From Flavobacteriales bacterium UBA3364 (GTDB lineage Bacteria > Bacteroidota > Bacteroidia > Flavobacteriales_F > PHOS-HE28), in NCBI GenBank assembly GCA_002360495.1, contig DEQO01000051.1:1-21075 (forward strand): a DNA stretch of 21,075 bases, in the 5' to 3' direction. Below are positions 13,563 to 21,075 of the stretch, piece after piece. Numbering within the stretch: the first letter of the stretch is position 1; each line of letters opens with the position of its first letter. The position numbers were made by a program, and so were the translations under genes. Below the pieces are notes generated by a model. That model searched no databases. It worked only from the letters and a program-made list of their open reading frames with translations, and was not told where the DNA came from.

Positions 13563-15107
13563 ATGGACACACTACGGATGACCGCACCACCGAACAACGG
13601 GGCCACGAGCAACATCGGGCTTTTCCGCACCCTCGAGGCTTCCCTTTCCCGGAACAGTACGGGGCGCTCCTTCTGCATCGCCGGACGGTTCCATACCTAC
13701 GCCGAACTGGGTGCCCGCATCTCGGAGATCCGCGCGACGATCAAGTCCAACATCCCCTCCGAGGAAAAGTTGGTCGGGGTCGTTGCGAACGATGATCTCG
13801 GCACCTACGCTGCCTTGCTTGCGCTCTGGGCCGAAGGCCGGGCCTACCTGCCCTTGACACCCGAAGCTCCGGTGGACCGCAACGCCCGGATCACGGCACG
13901 CGCAGGCATCAAGCATGCCCTTTGTTCCGACGACAATACCAGTTTCCTCACCTGCAAGGCCATCCGCACGGACGCGCTTCCCGAGGTACCCTTGGACGTG
14001 ACCTTCCCGGATCATCGGGACGACGACCTCGCCTACGTGCTCTTCACGTCCGGAAGCACCGGCGAACCGAAGGGCGTACCGATCACGCGCGGCAACTTGG
14101 GCACCTTCATCACCGGCTTCGATGCGCTCGGCATTCCGGTCACCGCAACGGACAAGTGCCTGCAGATGTTCGAACTCACGTTCGACCTGTCGGTGATGTC
14201 CTACCTCGTGCCATTGCTTCACGGGGCCTGCGTGTACACGGTCCCGAAGAACGAGATCAAGTACGGCTACATCGCTGAACTTCTGGAGGAGCAAGGCATC
14301 ACGCTAGCGTTGATGGTGCCCTCCATCATCAACTACCTCCGCCCCTATTTCGACGAGATCCAGTGCCCGGCGCTGAAGCACAGTTTGTTCTGCGGCGAGG
14401 CGCTCCCGCTGGATGTCACGACCGAATGGAGCCGCTGCGTCCCGAACGCCCGTATCCTGAACGTCTATGGACCAACGGAGCACACGATCTTCTGCACGCA
14501 ATACGTCTTCGATCCAGCTGGTGCGAACAAACAGGTCAACGGTGTCCTTTCCATCGGCAAGGCCATGTTCGGCTCTTCGATCGTCGTGGTGGATGAACAA
14601 CGCAAGATCCTTCCCCCGGGCGAGAAAGGAGAGCTCTGCCTCGGTGGTGGCCAGATGACGCCGGGGTATTGGAACGATCCGGAGAGGACCGCACAAGCCA
14701 TCTTCCTCATGGAACACGAGGGCCTGATACAACGGTTCTACCGCACAGGGGATCTCTGCACCATCGACGCGCAGGGAGACGCCTTGTACCTGGGCCGCTT
14801 GGACCATCAAGTGAAGATCCAGGGCTACCGGGTGGAACTATCGGAGATCGAACACCATGCGCGGGCCTTCCTGGTACGGACCAGCGCGGTGGCATTGGCC
14901 GTGATGAACGATGCAGGGAACAACGAGGTCGCATTGGCCATAGAAGGACCGGAAGGCGAGGTCAAGCCTTTGATCGAATACCTGCGCTCCAAACTTCCCG
15001 GATACATGGTCCCGACGCGTACCCGTTTCGTCGCCGAGTTCCCTTTGAACACCAATGGCAAGACGGATCGCAAGGCGTTGCAGGCCATGTTCACGAACCC
15101 TGCGTGA
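13563..15107 (+). CDS. DltA-like amino-acid adenylating enzyme (AMP-forming ligase)
   Basis: A 514-residue stand-alone adenylation domain of the DltA/NRPS class that activates an amino acid with ATP and loads it on a carrier protein. Motifs: FTSGSTGEPKG (161-171), FDLSVM with Asp208, the residue that binds the substrate amino group in such enzymes, LFCGEALP (275-282), YGPTEHT (302-308), YRTGDL (393-398), GRLDHQVKIQGYRVE (411-425) and NGKTDRKAL with Lys500. Cys277 in FCGE corresponds to the Cys characteristic of D-alanine ligases, so D-Ala is a reasonable but unproven substrate. The start at 13563 has GGGAG 9 nt upstream; a TTG-initiated extension to 13410 is unlikely. It is the first gene of a compact operon, and its stop overlaps the next start by one base (TGATG). 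Confidence 0.88.
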   Translation: MDTLRMTAPPNNGATSNIGLFRTLEASLSRNSTGRSFCIAGRFHTYAELGARISEIRATIKSNIPSEEKLVGVVANDDLGTYAALLALWAEGRAYLPLTPEAPVDRNARITARAGIKHALCSDDNTSFLTCKAIRTDALPEVPLDVTFPDHRDDDLAYVLFTSGSTGEPKGVPITRGNLGTFITGFDALGIPVTATDKCLQMFELTFDLSVMSYLVPLLHGACVYTVPKNEIKYGYIAELLEEQGITLALMVPSIINYLRPYFDEIQCPALKHSLFCGEALPLDVTTEWSRCVPNARILNVYGPTEHTIFCTQYVFDPAGANKQVNGVLSIGKAMFGSSIVVVDEQRKILPPGEKGELCLGGGQMTPGYWNDPERTAQAIFLMEHEGLIQRFYRTGDLCTIDAQGDALYLGRLDHQVKIQGYRVELSEIEHHARAFLVRTSAVALAVMNDAGNNEVALAIEGPEGEVKPLIEYLRSKLPGYMVPTRTRFVAEFPLNTNGKTDRKALQAMFTNPA

Positions 15108-15760
15108 TGACGGACCACGCGATCCGGCCAGCGACCACCGCGGATGTCGACTTCCTCGCTGAAGCGATCATCGCTGCGGAGAAGAGCAATTCACCACGCC
15201 TCGGCCTGGCCACGTTGTTCGGGTTGACGGAGGAGGAAGTCCGCGCGCTCATCATCGCCATGTTGAGGGAAGAAGTGGACGGCTGCGAGTATTCCATCAG
15301 CAGCTTTCTCGTCGTCGAGCATGAGGGCCGGGCCGTGGCCGCCGTGGCGGGTTGGCTGGAAGGGTCGGAGGACGACATGCCATCCGGTCTGCTGAAATCG
15401 AACCTCATCGGGTTCACCTTCCCACCGGAGAGCATTGCCTTATTGCGCACACGGGCAGAAGTGATCTCGGGGATACAGATCGATCGCGAAATGGGAAGTG
15501 TGCAGATCGAATACGTGTATGCACATCCGGACGAACGCGGAAAAGGACTCGCAGCGAAACTGATCGCTGCACACTTCGCACGTTTCCCACGCGTCCGGAA
15601 AGCCCAGGTACAAGCGTTCAGTGACAACCCCGTTGCCATCGGTCTCTACCAACGGCTCGGTTTTCGGATCGTGCATACTTTCACCTCCAAGAACCCCGAC
15701 ACCATCCGCTTCATGCCCTTCCATGAAAAGGTCCTGATGGAACGTGTCATCGATAACTAA
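15107..15760 (+). CDS. GNAT-family N-acetyltransferase
   Basis: A 217-residue cytoplasmic acyl-CoA-dependent acetyltransferase. The acetyl-CoA site is IEYVYAHPDERGKGLAAKLI (about 135-155, with the R-G-x-G-L-A loop), followed by the conserved NPVAIGLYQRLGFRIV segment. The start at 15107 overlaps the stop of the ligase gene by one base, and the stop lies one base before the carrier-protein start, so it is firmly embedded in the operon. Canonical dlt operons have no such gene. It might acetylate the amino acid or the sugar acceptor; the sequence does not say which. An upstream open extension to 14669 lies within the ligase gene in another frame and is not coding. Confidence 0.85.
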   Translation: MTDHAIRPATTADVDFLAEAIIAAEKSNSPRLGLATLFGLTEEEVRALIIAMLREEVDGCEYSISSFLVVEHEGRAVAAVAGWLEGSEDDMPSGLLKSNLIGFTFPPESIALLRTRAEVISGIQIDREMGSVQIEYVYAHPDERGKGLAAKLIAAHFARFPRVRKAQVQAFSDNPVAIGLYQRLGFRIVHTFTSKNPDTIRFMPFHEKVLMERVIDN

Positions 15761-15761
15761 C

Positions 15762-16010
15762 ATGGAACGAGAAGAACTGGTCCCCCGGATCCAACGATCG
15801 GTAAGCGCAGTGCTCGGGCACGCGAATTTCGAGATGCGCGATGATCTCACTGCTGCGGATGTGGAAGGCTGGGACTCCCTCACCCACATGTCCATCATCA
15901 CGGGCCTGGAGAAGGAGTTCAACGTGAAGTTCAAACTGAAGGAGATCAACAAGCTGAAGAACATGGGCTCGTTGATCGAGTTGATCCAGTCAAAGTTCGC
16001 GGCCGCCTAA
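15762..16010 (+). CDS. Acyl/aminoacyl carrier protein (DltC-like)
   Basis: An 82-residue acidic four-helix carrier protein. Ser39 in GWDSLTHMSII is the phosphopantetheine attachment site. It would be loaded by the upstream ligase and present the aminoacyl thioester to the membrane acyltransferases. The start at 15762 lies one base after the GNAT stop; a GTG at 15744 inside that gene is unlikely. The MBOAT gene starts 9 bp downstream. Position and size match DltC, but a fatty or other acyl load cannot be excluded. No phosphopantetheinyl transferase gene is in the window. Confidence 0.88.
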   Translation: MEREELVPRIQRSVSAVLGHANFEMRDDLTAADVEGWDSLTHMSIITGLEKEFNVKFKLKEINKLKNMGSLIELIQSKFAAA

Positions 16011-16019
16011 GCGTAGCGG

Positions 16020-17459
16020 ATGCTGTTCAATTCGGGAGCCTTCCTGGTCTTCATGCTCACCGTTTGGGTGGTGTATTGGACCATTGCTGCGCGTTCCGCC
16101 AAGTTCCAGAACATCGTCCTGCTGGCCGCAAGCCTGGTATTCTATGGCCTTTCGGACCTGCGGTTCCTTGTCCTGCTGTTGGTCAGCGCCCTGGTGAACT
16201 ACGGACTGGGGTCGCGCATTTCGGCAATGCCGGAAGGAAAAGGTCGGAGCCGCTGGTTCTGGCTCGGCGTGGTGCTCAACCTCGGGACGTTGATCTACTT
16301 CAAGTATTTCAATTTCTTCCTGGCCGGTGTGGTGCAGTTGTTGAATTCGTTCGGCCTCGAGCTGGAGCCGGGCACGTTGGTGGTGCTGCTGCCGCTCGGC
16401 ATCAGCTTCTACACGTTCCAGATGCTCGGTTACCTGATCGACGTCCAGCACGAGGAGACCGGACCCTGCAGGGATCCGTTGCATTTTCTCACCTATGTCT
16501 TCTACTTCCCGAAGATGCTGGCCGGGCCCATCGAGCGGGCCCAGCGCTTCCTCCCTCAGATCGCGGTGACACGGGTCCTCGATCCCCAGCTGATGGGGGA
16601 CGGGATGCGCCAGGTGCTCTGGGGCCTGTTCGCCAAAGTGGTGATCGCCGATGATCTGAACGAACATGTGAATGCCGTTTTCGACAACCACACCGAGCAC
16701 GGCAGCATCACCTTGCTGTTCGGGGTCATGCTCTACCTGATCCAGATCTACTGCGATTTCTCCGGGTATTCCAACATCGCCCTGGGTGTCTCCAAACTGC
16801 TGGGCATCCGCCTCATGCTGAATTTCGCCTACCCGCTTTTCGGCACCAACATCAGTGATTTCTGGCGCAAGTGGCACATCTCGCTCACCACCTGGATGAT
16901 CGACTACGTCTTCACGCCGCTTTCGTTCATCCTGCGTGATAAGGGCAAAGCGGGGTTGGTGGTCTCCATCTCGGTGACCTTCCTGGCCGTAGGCATCTGG
17001 CATGGTGCCAACTGGACCTATGTCCTCTTCGGCGTGCTGCAAAGCGTCTATTTCATTCCGCTCGCACTTTCCCAAGGCATCAACAAGGCATCCGGATATT
17101 CCCTGACCTCAACGTTACCCACGTTCGGCCAGGCATGGCGCATCATTTCCATGTTCGTCCTGATGTCATTGACCTTCGGTCTGTTGCGCGCCACGTCGCT
17201 GGACCATGCGGCCGCGATCGCTTCCGGTATCCTCCATTCCCCGCATACGGCCGTCACCAAGTGGATACCGCTGAGCATCATGGTCCCCATCATCGTACTG
17301 GTCCTTGTGGAGTGGATGCAGCGGAGCAAGGAGCACGCCTTCCAACTGGACCTGACGAAATGGCCCGCCTTGGTGCGGTACGCGGCCTATCTGGTGATCG
17401 TGGAGTTGGTGTTGTGGAAGAGCGGCAAGGAGGCCGATTTCATCTACTTCCAGTTCTGA
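16020..17459 (+). CDS. MBOAT-family membrane O-acyltransferase 1 (DltB/AlgI-like)
   Basis: A 479-residue polytopic membrane acyltransferase. Hallmarks: LPLGISFYTFQ (125-134), MLAGPIERA (166-174), QIYCDFSGYSNIA (242-254), FWRKWHISLTTW (281-292) and the catalytic WHGANWT (327-333, His328). It ends in FIYFQF, as its neighbour does. It differs from most AlgI-like proteins after the FWR motif: the usual YIPLGGSRxG loop is replaced by FTPLSFILRDKGKAG. Together with the carrier protein it would transfer an activated amino acid or acyl group through the inner membrane. It follows the carrier gene by 9 bp. It is clearly homologous to, but well diverged from, the second MBOAT gene, so this is not a recent duplication. 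Confidence 0.9.
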   Translation: MLFNSGAFLVFMLTVWVVYWTIAARSAKFQNIVLLAASLVFYGLSDLRFLVLLLVSALVNYGLGSRISAMPEGKGRSRWFWLGVVLNLGTLIYFKYFNFFLAGVVQLLNSFGLELEPGTLVVLLPLGISFYTFQMLGYLIDVQHEETGPCRDPLHFLTYVFYFPKMLAGPIERAQRFLPQIAVTRVLDPQLMGDGMRQVLWGLFAKVVIADDLNEHVNAVFDNHTEHGSITLLFGVMLYLIQIYCDFSGYSNIALGVSKLLGIRLMLNFAYPLFGTNISDFWRKWHISLTTWMIDYVFTPLSFILRDKGKAGLVVSISVTFLAVGIWHGANWTYVLFGVLQSVYFIPLALSQGINKASGYSLTSTLPTFGQAWRIISMFVLMSLTFGLLRATSLDHAAAIASGILHSPHTAVTKWIPLSIMVPIIVLVLVEWMQRSKEHAFQLDLTKWPALVRYAAYLVIVELVLWKSGKEADFIYFQF

Positions 17460-17568
17460 AGAAGTGGGGCACGGTCAGCGTGCGGTGGATCACGCGCAAG
17501 GCATTCGCTACTTTGGCGGCACAAGGGCCGGGCTTTCTTGAGAACCCTGCTCCCAGACAGGCGGACGC

Positions 17569-18999
17569 ATGCTCTTCAATTCGATCGACTTCGCGGTCTT
17601 CCTGCCGATCGTCTTCCTGCTCTACTGGCTGCTCAACGGCCGGTTGCGTGCGCAGAACGCCTTCCTGATCGCCAGTGGGTTCGTATTCTACGGGTGGTGG
17701 GACTGGCGCTTCCTCGGCCTGCTGATCTTCACCAGCGGCACCGACTACCTCGTGGCGATGGGCATGGAGCGCAGCCCGGGCATCCGCACCCGTAAGCAGC
17801 TCCTCGGGGTCAGTTTGGCCGCGAACCTCGGCCTGTTGGGGTTCTTCAAGTATTACGATTTCTTCATCCACAGCTTCCACGATGCCTTCACCTTCATGGG
17901 CCTGCCGTTCGGTCTGCAGACCTTGGGGCTCGTGCTGCCTGTGGGCATCAGCTTCTACACCTTCCAGAGCTTGAGCTACACCATCGATGTGTACCGGAAA
18001 CAGCTGAAGGCCACCTACGACCCCATCACTTTTTTCGCCTTCGTCAGCTTCTTCCCACAGATGCTGGCTGGACCGATCGAGCGTGCCCGGCACATGATCC
18101 CGCAGTTCGAAGTGCGCAGGACCTTCGACCTGGCTTGGGCGCGCGATGGTGTTCGCCAAATGCTGTGGGGGCTGTTCAAGAAGGTCGTCGTGGCCGACAC
18201 ATGCGCGCTCCATGTGAACGCCACGTTCGCCGATCACATGCACCTGCCTTGGACCACCTTGTTCCTCGGTGCCATCCTCTTCGCATTCCAGATCTATTGC
18301 GATTTCAGCGGTTACAGCGACATCGCCATCGGCTGCGCGCGGCTCTTCGGTTTCGAGCTCATGCGCAACTTCGCCTATCCGTATTTCTCGCGCGATATCG
18401 CCGAGTTCTGGCGCCGCTGGCACATCAGCCTTAGCACCTGGTTCCGGGATTACCTGTACATACCACTGGGCGGCAGCCGTGGCAACAAGGGCTTCGTGGT
18501 GCGCAATACGATGATCATCTTCCTGGTCAGCGGCTTCTGGCACGGCGCGAACTGGACCTTCGTCGTTTGGGGCGCCGTGAACGCGATATACTTCCTTCCG
18601 CTCGTGCTTTCCAGTAACAACCGCTCGCACATCGACACCGTAGCGCCGGGCCGTTGGTCACCCTCCTTGTCCGATGCCGTCCGCATCCTGTTCACATTCG
18701 CGCTCACATGCATTGCCTGGGTGTTCTTCCGTGCTGGAACACTCGAAGAGGCTTGGACCTACCTGGGGCGCATGTTCGCGCTCTCGGACGGCATCGCGCT
18801 GGGACATATCGAGCCGGGTCCCTGGCCGTTCGTGCTCTTCCTCGTGGTAGTGGAATGGTTCCAACGCGAGCACCAGCACGGGCTCCATCTCACCGATCGC
18901 GTTCCTCGTGCGCTGCGTTGGGTGATCTACGCTTCGCTCCTGCTGGCCGTGGTCAGCCTGAACGGGGGCGAAGCTGCATTCATCTACTTCCAGTTCTGA
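17569..18999 (+). CDS. MBOAT-family membrane O-acyltransferase 2 (AlgI/DltB-like)
   Basis: A 476-residue polytopic membrane protein with the standard MBOAT set: LPVGISFYTFQ (123-133), MLAGPIERA (165-173), QIYCDFSGYSDIA (241-253), FWRRWHISLSTWFRDYLYIPLGGSRG in full canonical form (280-305), FWHGANWT with His325, and a C-terminal FIYFQF. The start at 17569 is preceded by AGGCGG. A 109-bp gap separates it from the first MBOAT gene, the largest in the operon, and holds TACTTTGG (17509-17516), a weak -7-like sequence; an internal promoter is possible. Its stop overlaps the SGNH gene start by one base, suggesting that this MBOAT and the SGNH protein work as a pair, as in AlgI-AlgJ/X or DltB-DltD. 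Confidence 0.9.
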   Translation: MLFNSIDFAVFLPIVFLLYWLLNGRLRAQNAFLIASGFVFYGWWDWRFLGLLIFTSGTDYLVAMGMERSPGIRTRKQLLGVSLAANLGLLGFFKYYDFFIHSFHDAFTFMGLPFGLQTLGLVLPVGISFYTFQSLSYTIDVYRKQLKATYDPITFFAFVSFFPQMLAGPIERARHMIPQFEVRRTFDLAWARDGVRQMLWGLFKKVVVADTCALHVNATFADHMHLPWTTLFLGAILFAFQIYCDFSGYSDIAIGCARLFGFELMRNFAYPYFSRDIAEFWRRWHISLSTWFRDYLYIPLGGSRGNKGFVVRNTMIIFLVSGFWHGANWTFVVWGAVNAIYFLPLVLSSNNRSHIDTVAPGRWSPSLSDAVRILFTFALTCIAWVFFRAGTLEEAWTYLGRMFALSDGIALGHIEPGPWPFVLFLVVVEWFQREHQHGLHLTDRVPRALRWVIYASLLLAVVSLNGGEAAFIYFQF

Positions 19000-19952
19000 T
19001 GGCTATCGCACGCTTCATAGGCAGTATTTCGGTCTTCGTGCTCGGGTTCATCCTGCTCCTGCTCTCGATCATTTTGGGTGTCGGCCGTTCGTTGGACCGG
19101 GCCTCCTTCAAGTTGCCGGAGGGCACTTCCACCCTGATCCTGGGTGACTCGCAGATGGAATTCGCGCTCAACGATTCCATCCTTCCCGGCAGCGTAAGCA
19201 TGGCACAAAGCGGCGAGGCCTATTTGTATGCCTTCAACAAAGCCCGTCGGTTCATCGCCGACAACCCCGGCCTGGACACCATCTGGCTTTCGTACAACAT
19301 GAACAGCCTGGAGCGCAGACAGGAGATCCTGACCCGTTCGGAACGCTACAGCAAGAACAAGATCCCCTACAACTTCTTCCTGCTCACCGCAGCGGACCTG
19401 GACGTCTTCTGGCGGCAGGGTAGCGCGTACGAGGTGCTGGCGCGTACCCCGTGGTTACGCCGCAACTACATCAAGAAGGCATTGAGGCGGGCCACTACCT
19501 ACCGGGACCTGAGCTTTGGTGGGTACGCCCACTCCGAGCGCAACAAACTCGCTTTTGACGTTGCGCGAAGGGATAGCCTCATCAGGGCGAAGGCCACGCC
19601 GCCACCGGGGTTCGGCGAAGCGAAGGACCAGGTGCGCTACTTGATCGAGCTCGTGTCGCTGTGTAAGCGGGAAGGGATCACCTGCATACTGGTGAACACG
19701 CCGGTACATCCTGTGATCAAGGCTGAAGCGGACACGGCTGCGTACTACGCGTTCCGGCGCGAACACATGGCGGATGTCCCGCTATGGGACCATTCGGACT
19801 GGACCTTTCCCGACAGTTGTTTCGGGGATGCGACCCACTTGAACCACAAAGGGGCCAAGCTCTACAGCGAATACCTGAAAGCCTTGCGTGTGAACAGGTG
19901 GGAAGGAGTCGATCAGCGGCACCTGGCAGTACGGTCCGGACCGGTGCCTTAG
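18999..19952 (+). CDS. Membrane-anchored SGNH-hydrolase-like protein (DltD/AlgJ-like role)
   Basis: A 317-residue protein with one N-terminal membrane helix (about 5-28, no cleavage site) and a periplasmic domain. GDSQ (49-52, Ser51) and DATHLNHKG (277-285, Asp277 and His280) supply the Ser-Asp-His triad of SGNH enzymes; Asn at WLSYNMNS could serve in block III. The start at 18999 overlaps the MBOAT stop by one base; a longer open frame from 18654 lies inside that gene and is not coding. In DltD and AlgJ/X such proteins receive the acyl group from the MBOAT and transfer it to a glycan, which is the likely role here. Its stop overlaps that of metG on the other strand by 4 bp. Confidence 0.85.
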   Translation: MAIARFIGSISVFVLGFILLLLSIILGVGRSLDRASFKLPEGTSTLILGDSQMEFALNDSILPGSVSMAQSGEAYLYAFNKARRFIADNPGLDTIWLSYNMNSLERRQEILTRSERYSKNKIPYNFFLLTAADLDVFWRQGSAYEVLARTPWLRRNYIKKALRRATTYRDLSFGGYAHSERNKLAFDVARRDSLIRAKATPPPGFGEAKDQVRYLIELVSLCKREGITCILVNTPVHPVIKAEADTAAYYAFRREHMADVPLWDHSDWTFPDSCFGDATHLNHKGAKLYSEYLKALRVNRWEGVDQRHLAVRSGPVP

Positions 19953-21075
19953 CGCACCTCGCTGCCGCTCCTGATCACCTCGCTCGGTCGGACGAACACC
20001 AACTTGCCCTCCGCGTCCTCGGCCATGAGCACCATGCCCTGGCTCTCGACACCACGCATCTTCCGAGGCTCAAGGTTCGCGACCATCACAACCTGCTGCC
20101 CAGGTAATTGTTCCGGCGCGTAGTGCTGCGCGATACCGCTGACCACGGTCCTTGGAATGGCTTCGCCGATGTCGATCGTCAGCTTCAACAATTTGTCCGC
20201 CTTCGGCACACGCTCGGCCGCGGATATGGTACCGACGCGTAGATCGAGCTTCGCGAAATCCTCGAACGCGATGTTCGGCTTGGTGGCTGGTACAGGTGTT
20301 CCAGTGGTCATGGCGGGGCCTTTGGACTGCGGAGCTGAAGTATGCAATCGCTCCACCTCGGCTGCGATGGGTGCGTCATCGATCGGTTTGAAAAGATGCT
20401 CGGGCTTACCCAGTGATGCCCCGGGTGTGATCAGGTCGGCACGCAAGGCATCGTCCCATTTCAGCTCGTTCAAGCCGAGCATACGTCGCAATTTCATCGC
20501 GGTGAACGGTAGGAAGGGCTCAAGTAGAACGCTCAACGCTGCTGTGATCCGGAGGCTGTTGAAGAGGATGGTCCGCACGCGCTCCGGATCGGTCTTCTCC
20601 AACTTCCAAGGCTCGGTGTCCGTGAGGTACTTGTTGCCCAGCCGTGCAGCTTGCATCGCACTGGCAAGGGCATCGCGGAATCGGAACCGGTCCACCTCCT
20701 CCGCGAGCTTCTGTGGAAGGATGTTCAGTTCCGCCCACAGCAACACGTCCTGTTCATTGCCTCCGGTGGGCGCGGGCACCTTGCCATCGTAGTACTTATG
20801 GCAGAGCACGAACACGCGTTGCACGAAGTTACCGAGGATGCTGACGAGCTCATTGTTGTTCTTGTCCTGGAAGTCCTTCCAGGTGAACTCGCTGTCCTTG
20901 AACTCGGGTAGGATGCTCGCGAGTGCATACCGCAATTCATCCTGGCGATCGGGCCATCGTTCGATGTACTCATGCAACCACACGGCCCAGTTGCGGCTGG
21001 TGCTCAACTTCTGCCCTTCGAGGTTGAGGAACTCGTTGGCGGGAACGTTCTGCGGAAGCTGGTAGCCACCGTGCA
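19949..21075 (-). CDS. metG: Methionyl-tRNA synthetase, C-terminal part (5' end outside the window)
   Basis: Charges tRNA-Met with methionine. The minus-strand frame enters at the window edge and stays open for about 375 residues to the stop at 19949. It begins HGGYQLPQNVPANEF and has the KMSKS-equivalent motif as EGQKLSTSRNWAVW, so the catalytic core is mostly outside. The anticodon-binding helical domain follows (WPDRQDELRYALA ... FLPFTAMKLRRMLG), then a linker and a C-terminal EMAP/Trbp111-type tRNA-binding domain (FAKLDLRVGTI ... NLEPRKMRGVESQGM), the dimerising form of the enzyme. A TTG at 21007 is not the start, because the frame continues upstream with conserved sequence. It converges on the dlt-like operon and shares 4 bp at the stops. 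Confidence 0.96.
   Translation of the reverse strand, partial: HGGYQLPQNVPANEFLNLEGQKLSTSRNWAVWLHEYIERWPDRQDELRYALASILPEFKDSEFTWKDFQDKNNNELVSILGNFVQRVFVLCHKYYDGKVPAPTGGNEQDVLLWAELNILPQKLAEEVDRFRFRDALASAMQAARLGNKYLTDTEPWKLEKTDPERVRTILFNSLRITAALSVLLEPFLPFTAMKLRRMLGLNELKWDDALRADLITPGASLGKPEHLFKPIDDAPIAAEVERLHTSAPQSKGPAMTTGTPVPATKPNIAFEDFAKLDLRVGTISAAERVPKADKLLKLTIDIGEAIPRTVVSGIAQHYAPEQLPGQQVVMVANLEPRKMRGVESQGMVLMAEDAEGKLVFVRPSEVIRSGSEVR

Noticed and set aside
13492..13580. Short GTG-started frame before the ligase gene (about 29 codons)
   Set aside because: It is in a different frame and overlaps the ligase start; a leader peptide cannot be supported from the sequence alone.
15990..17075. 361-codon minus-strand frame opposite the first MBOAT gene
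   Set aside because: It is the reverse shadow of a membrane-protein gene, rich in His/Gln/Glu as expected for such shadows.

Overview
The window looks like chromosomal DNA of a GC-rich member of the Bacteroidota. The clues are a type IX secretion (T9SS) C-terminal sorting domain on the multicopper oxidase, a Sec-type clade II nitrous-oxide reductase, lipoprotein signals typical of the phylum, few Shine-Dalgarno sequences, and promoter elements of the Bacteroidota form TAnnTTTG (a perfect one lies just upstream of the tRNA). No phage, transposon or CRISPR array was seen. A more precise placement, for example a wastewater-type Flavobacteriales lineage, would be a guess.

Left part (1-11593): respiration, copper and stress genes. 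In order: nosZ (3' end outside the window) and its lipoprotein cytochrome c on the minus strand; a divergent 420-residue membrane protein that resembles a haem-copper-oxidase subunit; an Rrf2-type putative Fe-S regulator; a tandem universal stress protein; a small secreted ferredoxin-fold-like protein and a 48-residue basic protein; a three-domain multicopper oxidase; a TerB-like protein; a frameshifted CsbD remnant; and a CcoI/FixI-like P1B ATPase. The striking point is that these genes share one regulatory architecture. A 14-bp dyad with core TGAC-N4-GTCA occurs in six intergenic regions. Seven promoters, two of them divergent from one dyad, have a -7-like element exactly 22 bp from the dyad edge. 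This geometry fits a class II CRP/FNR-family activator centred near -41. The regulator itself is not in the window.

Middle (11600-13410): a tRNA-Arg(CCT) and a lipoprotein subtilisin-like protease whose start codon directly abuts a perfect 8-bp hairpin.

Right part (13563-19952): a tightly packed six-gene operon that resembles Gram-positive dlt but sits in a Gram-negative genome. It encodes a DltA-like amino-acid adenylating enzyme, a GNAT acetyltransferase, a carrier protein, two different MBOAT acyltransferases and a membrane-anchored SGNH (DltD-like) protein. Together they could activate an amino acid, load it on the carrier, pass it across the inner membrane and esterify a periplasmic or surface glycan; the substrate and acceptor are unknown. 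The operon runs tail-to-tail into metG (5' part outside the window), and the two genes overlap by 4 bp at their stop codons.
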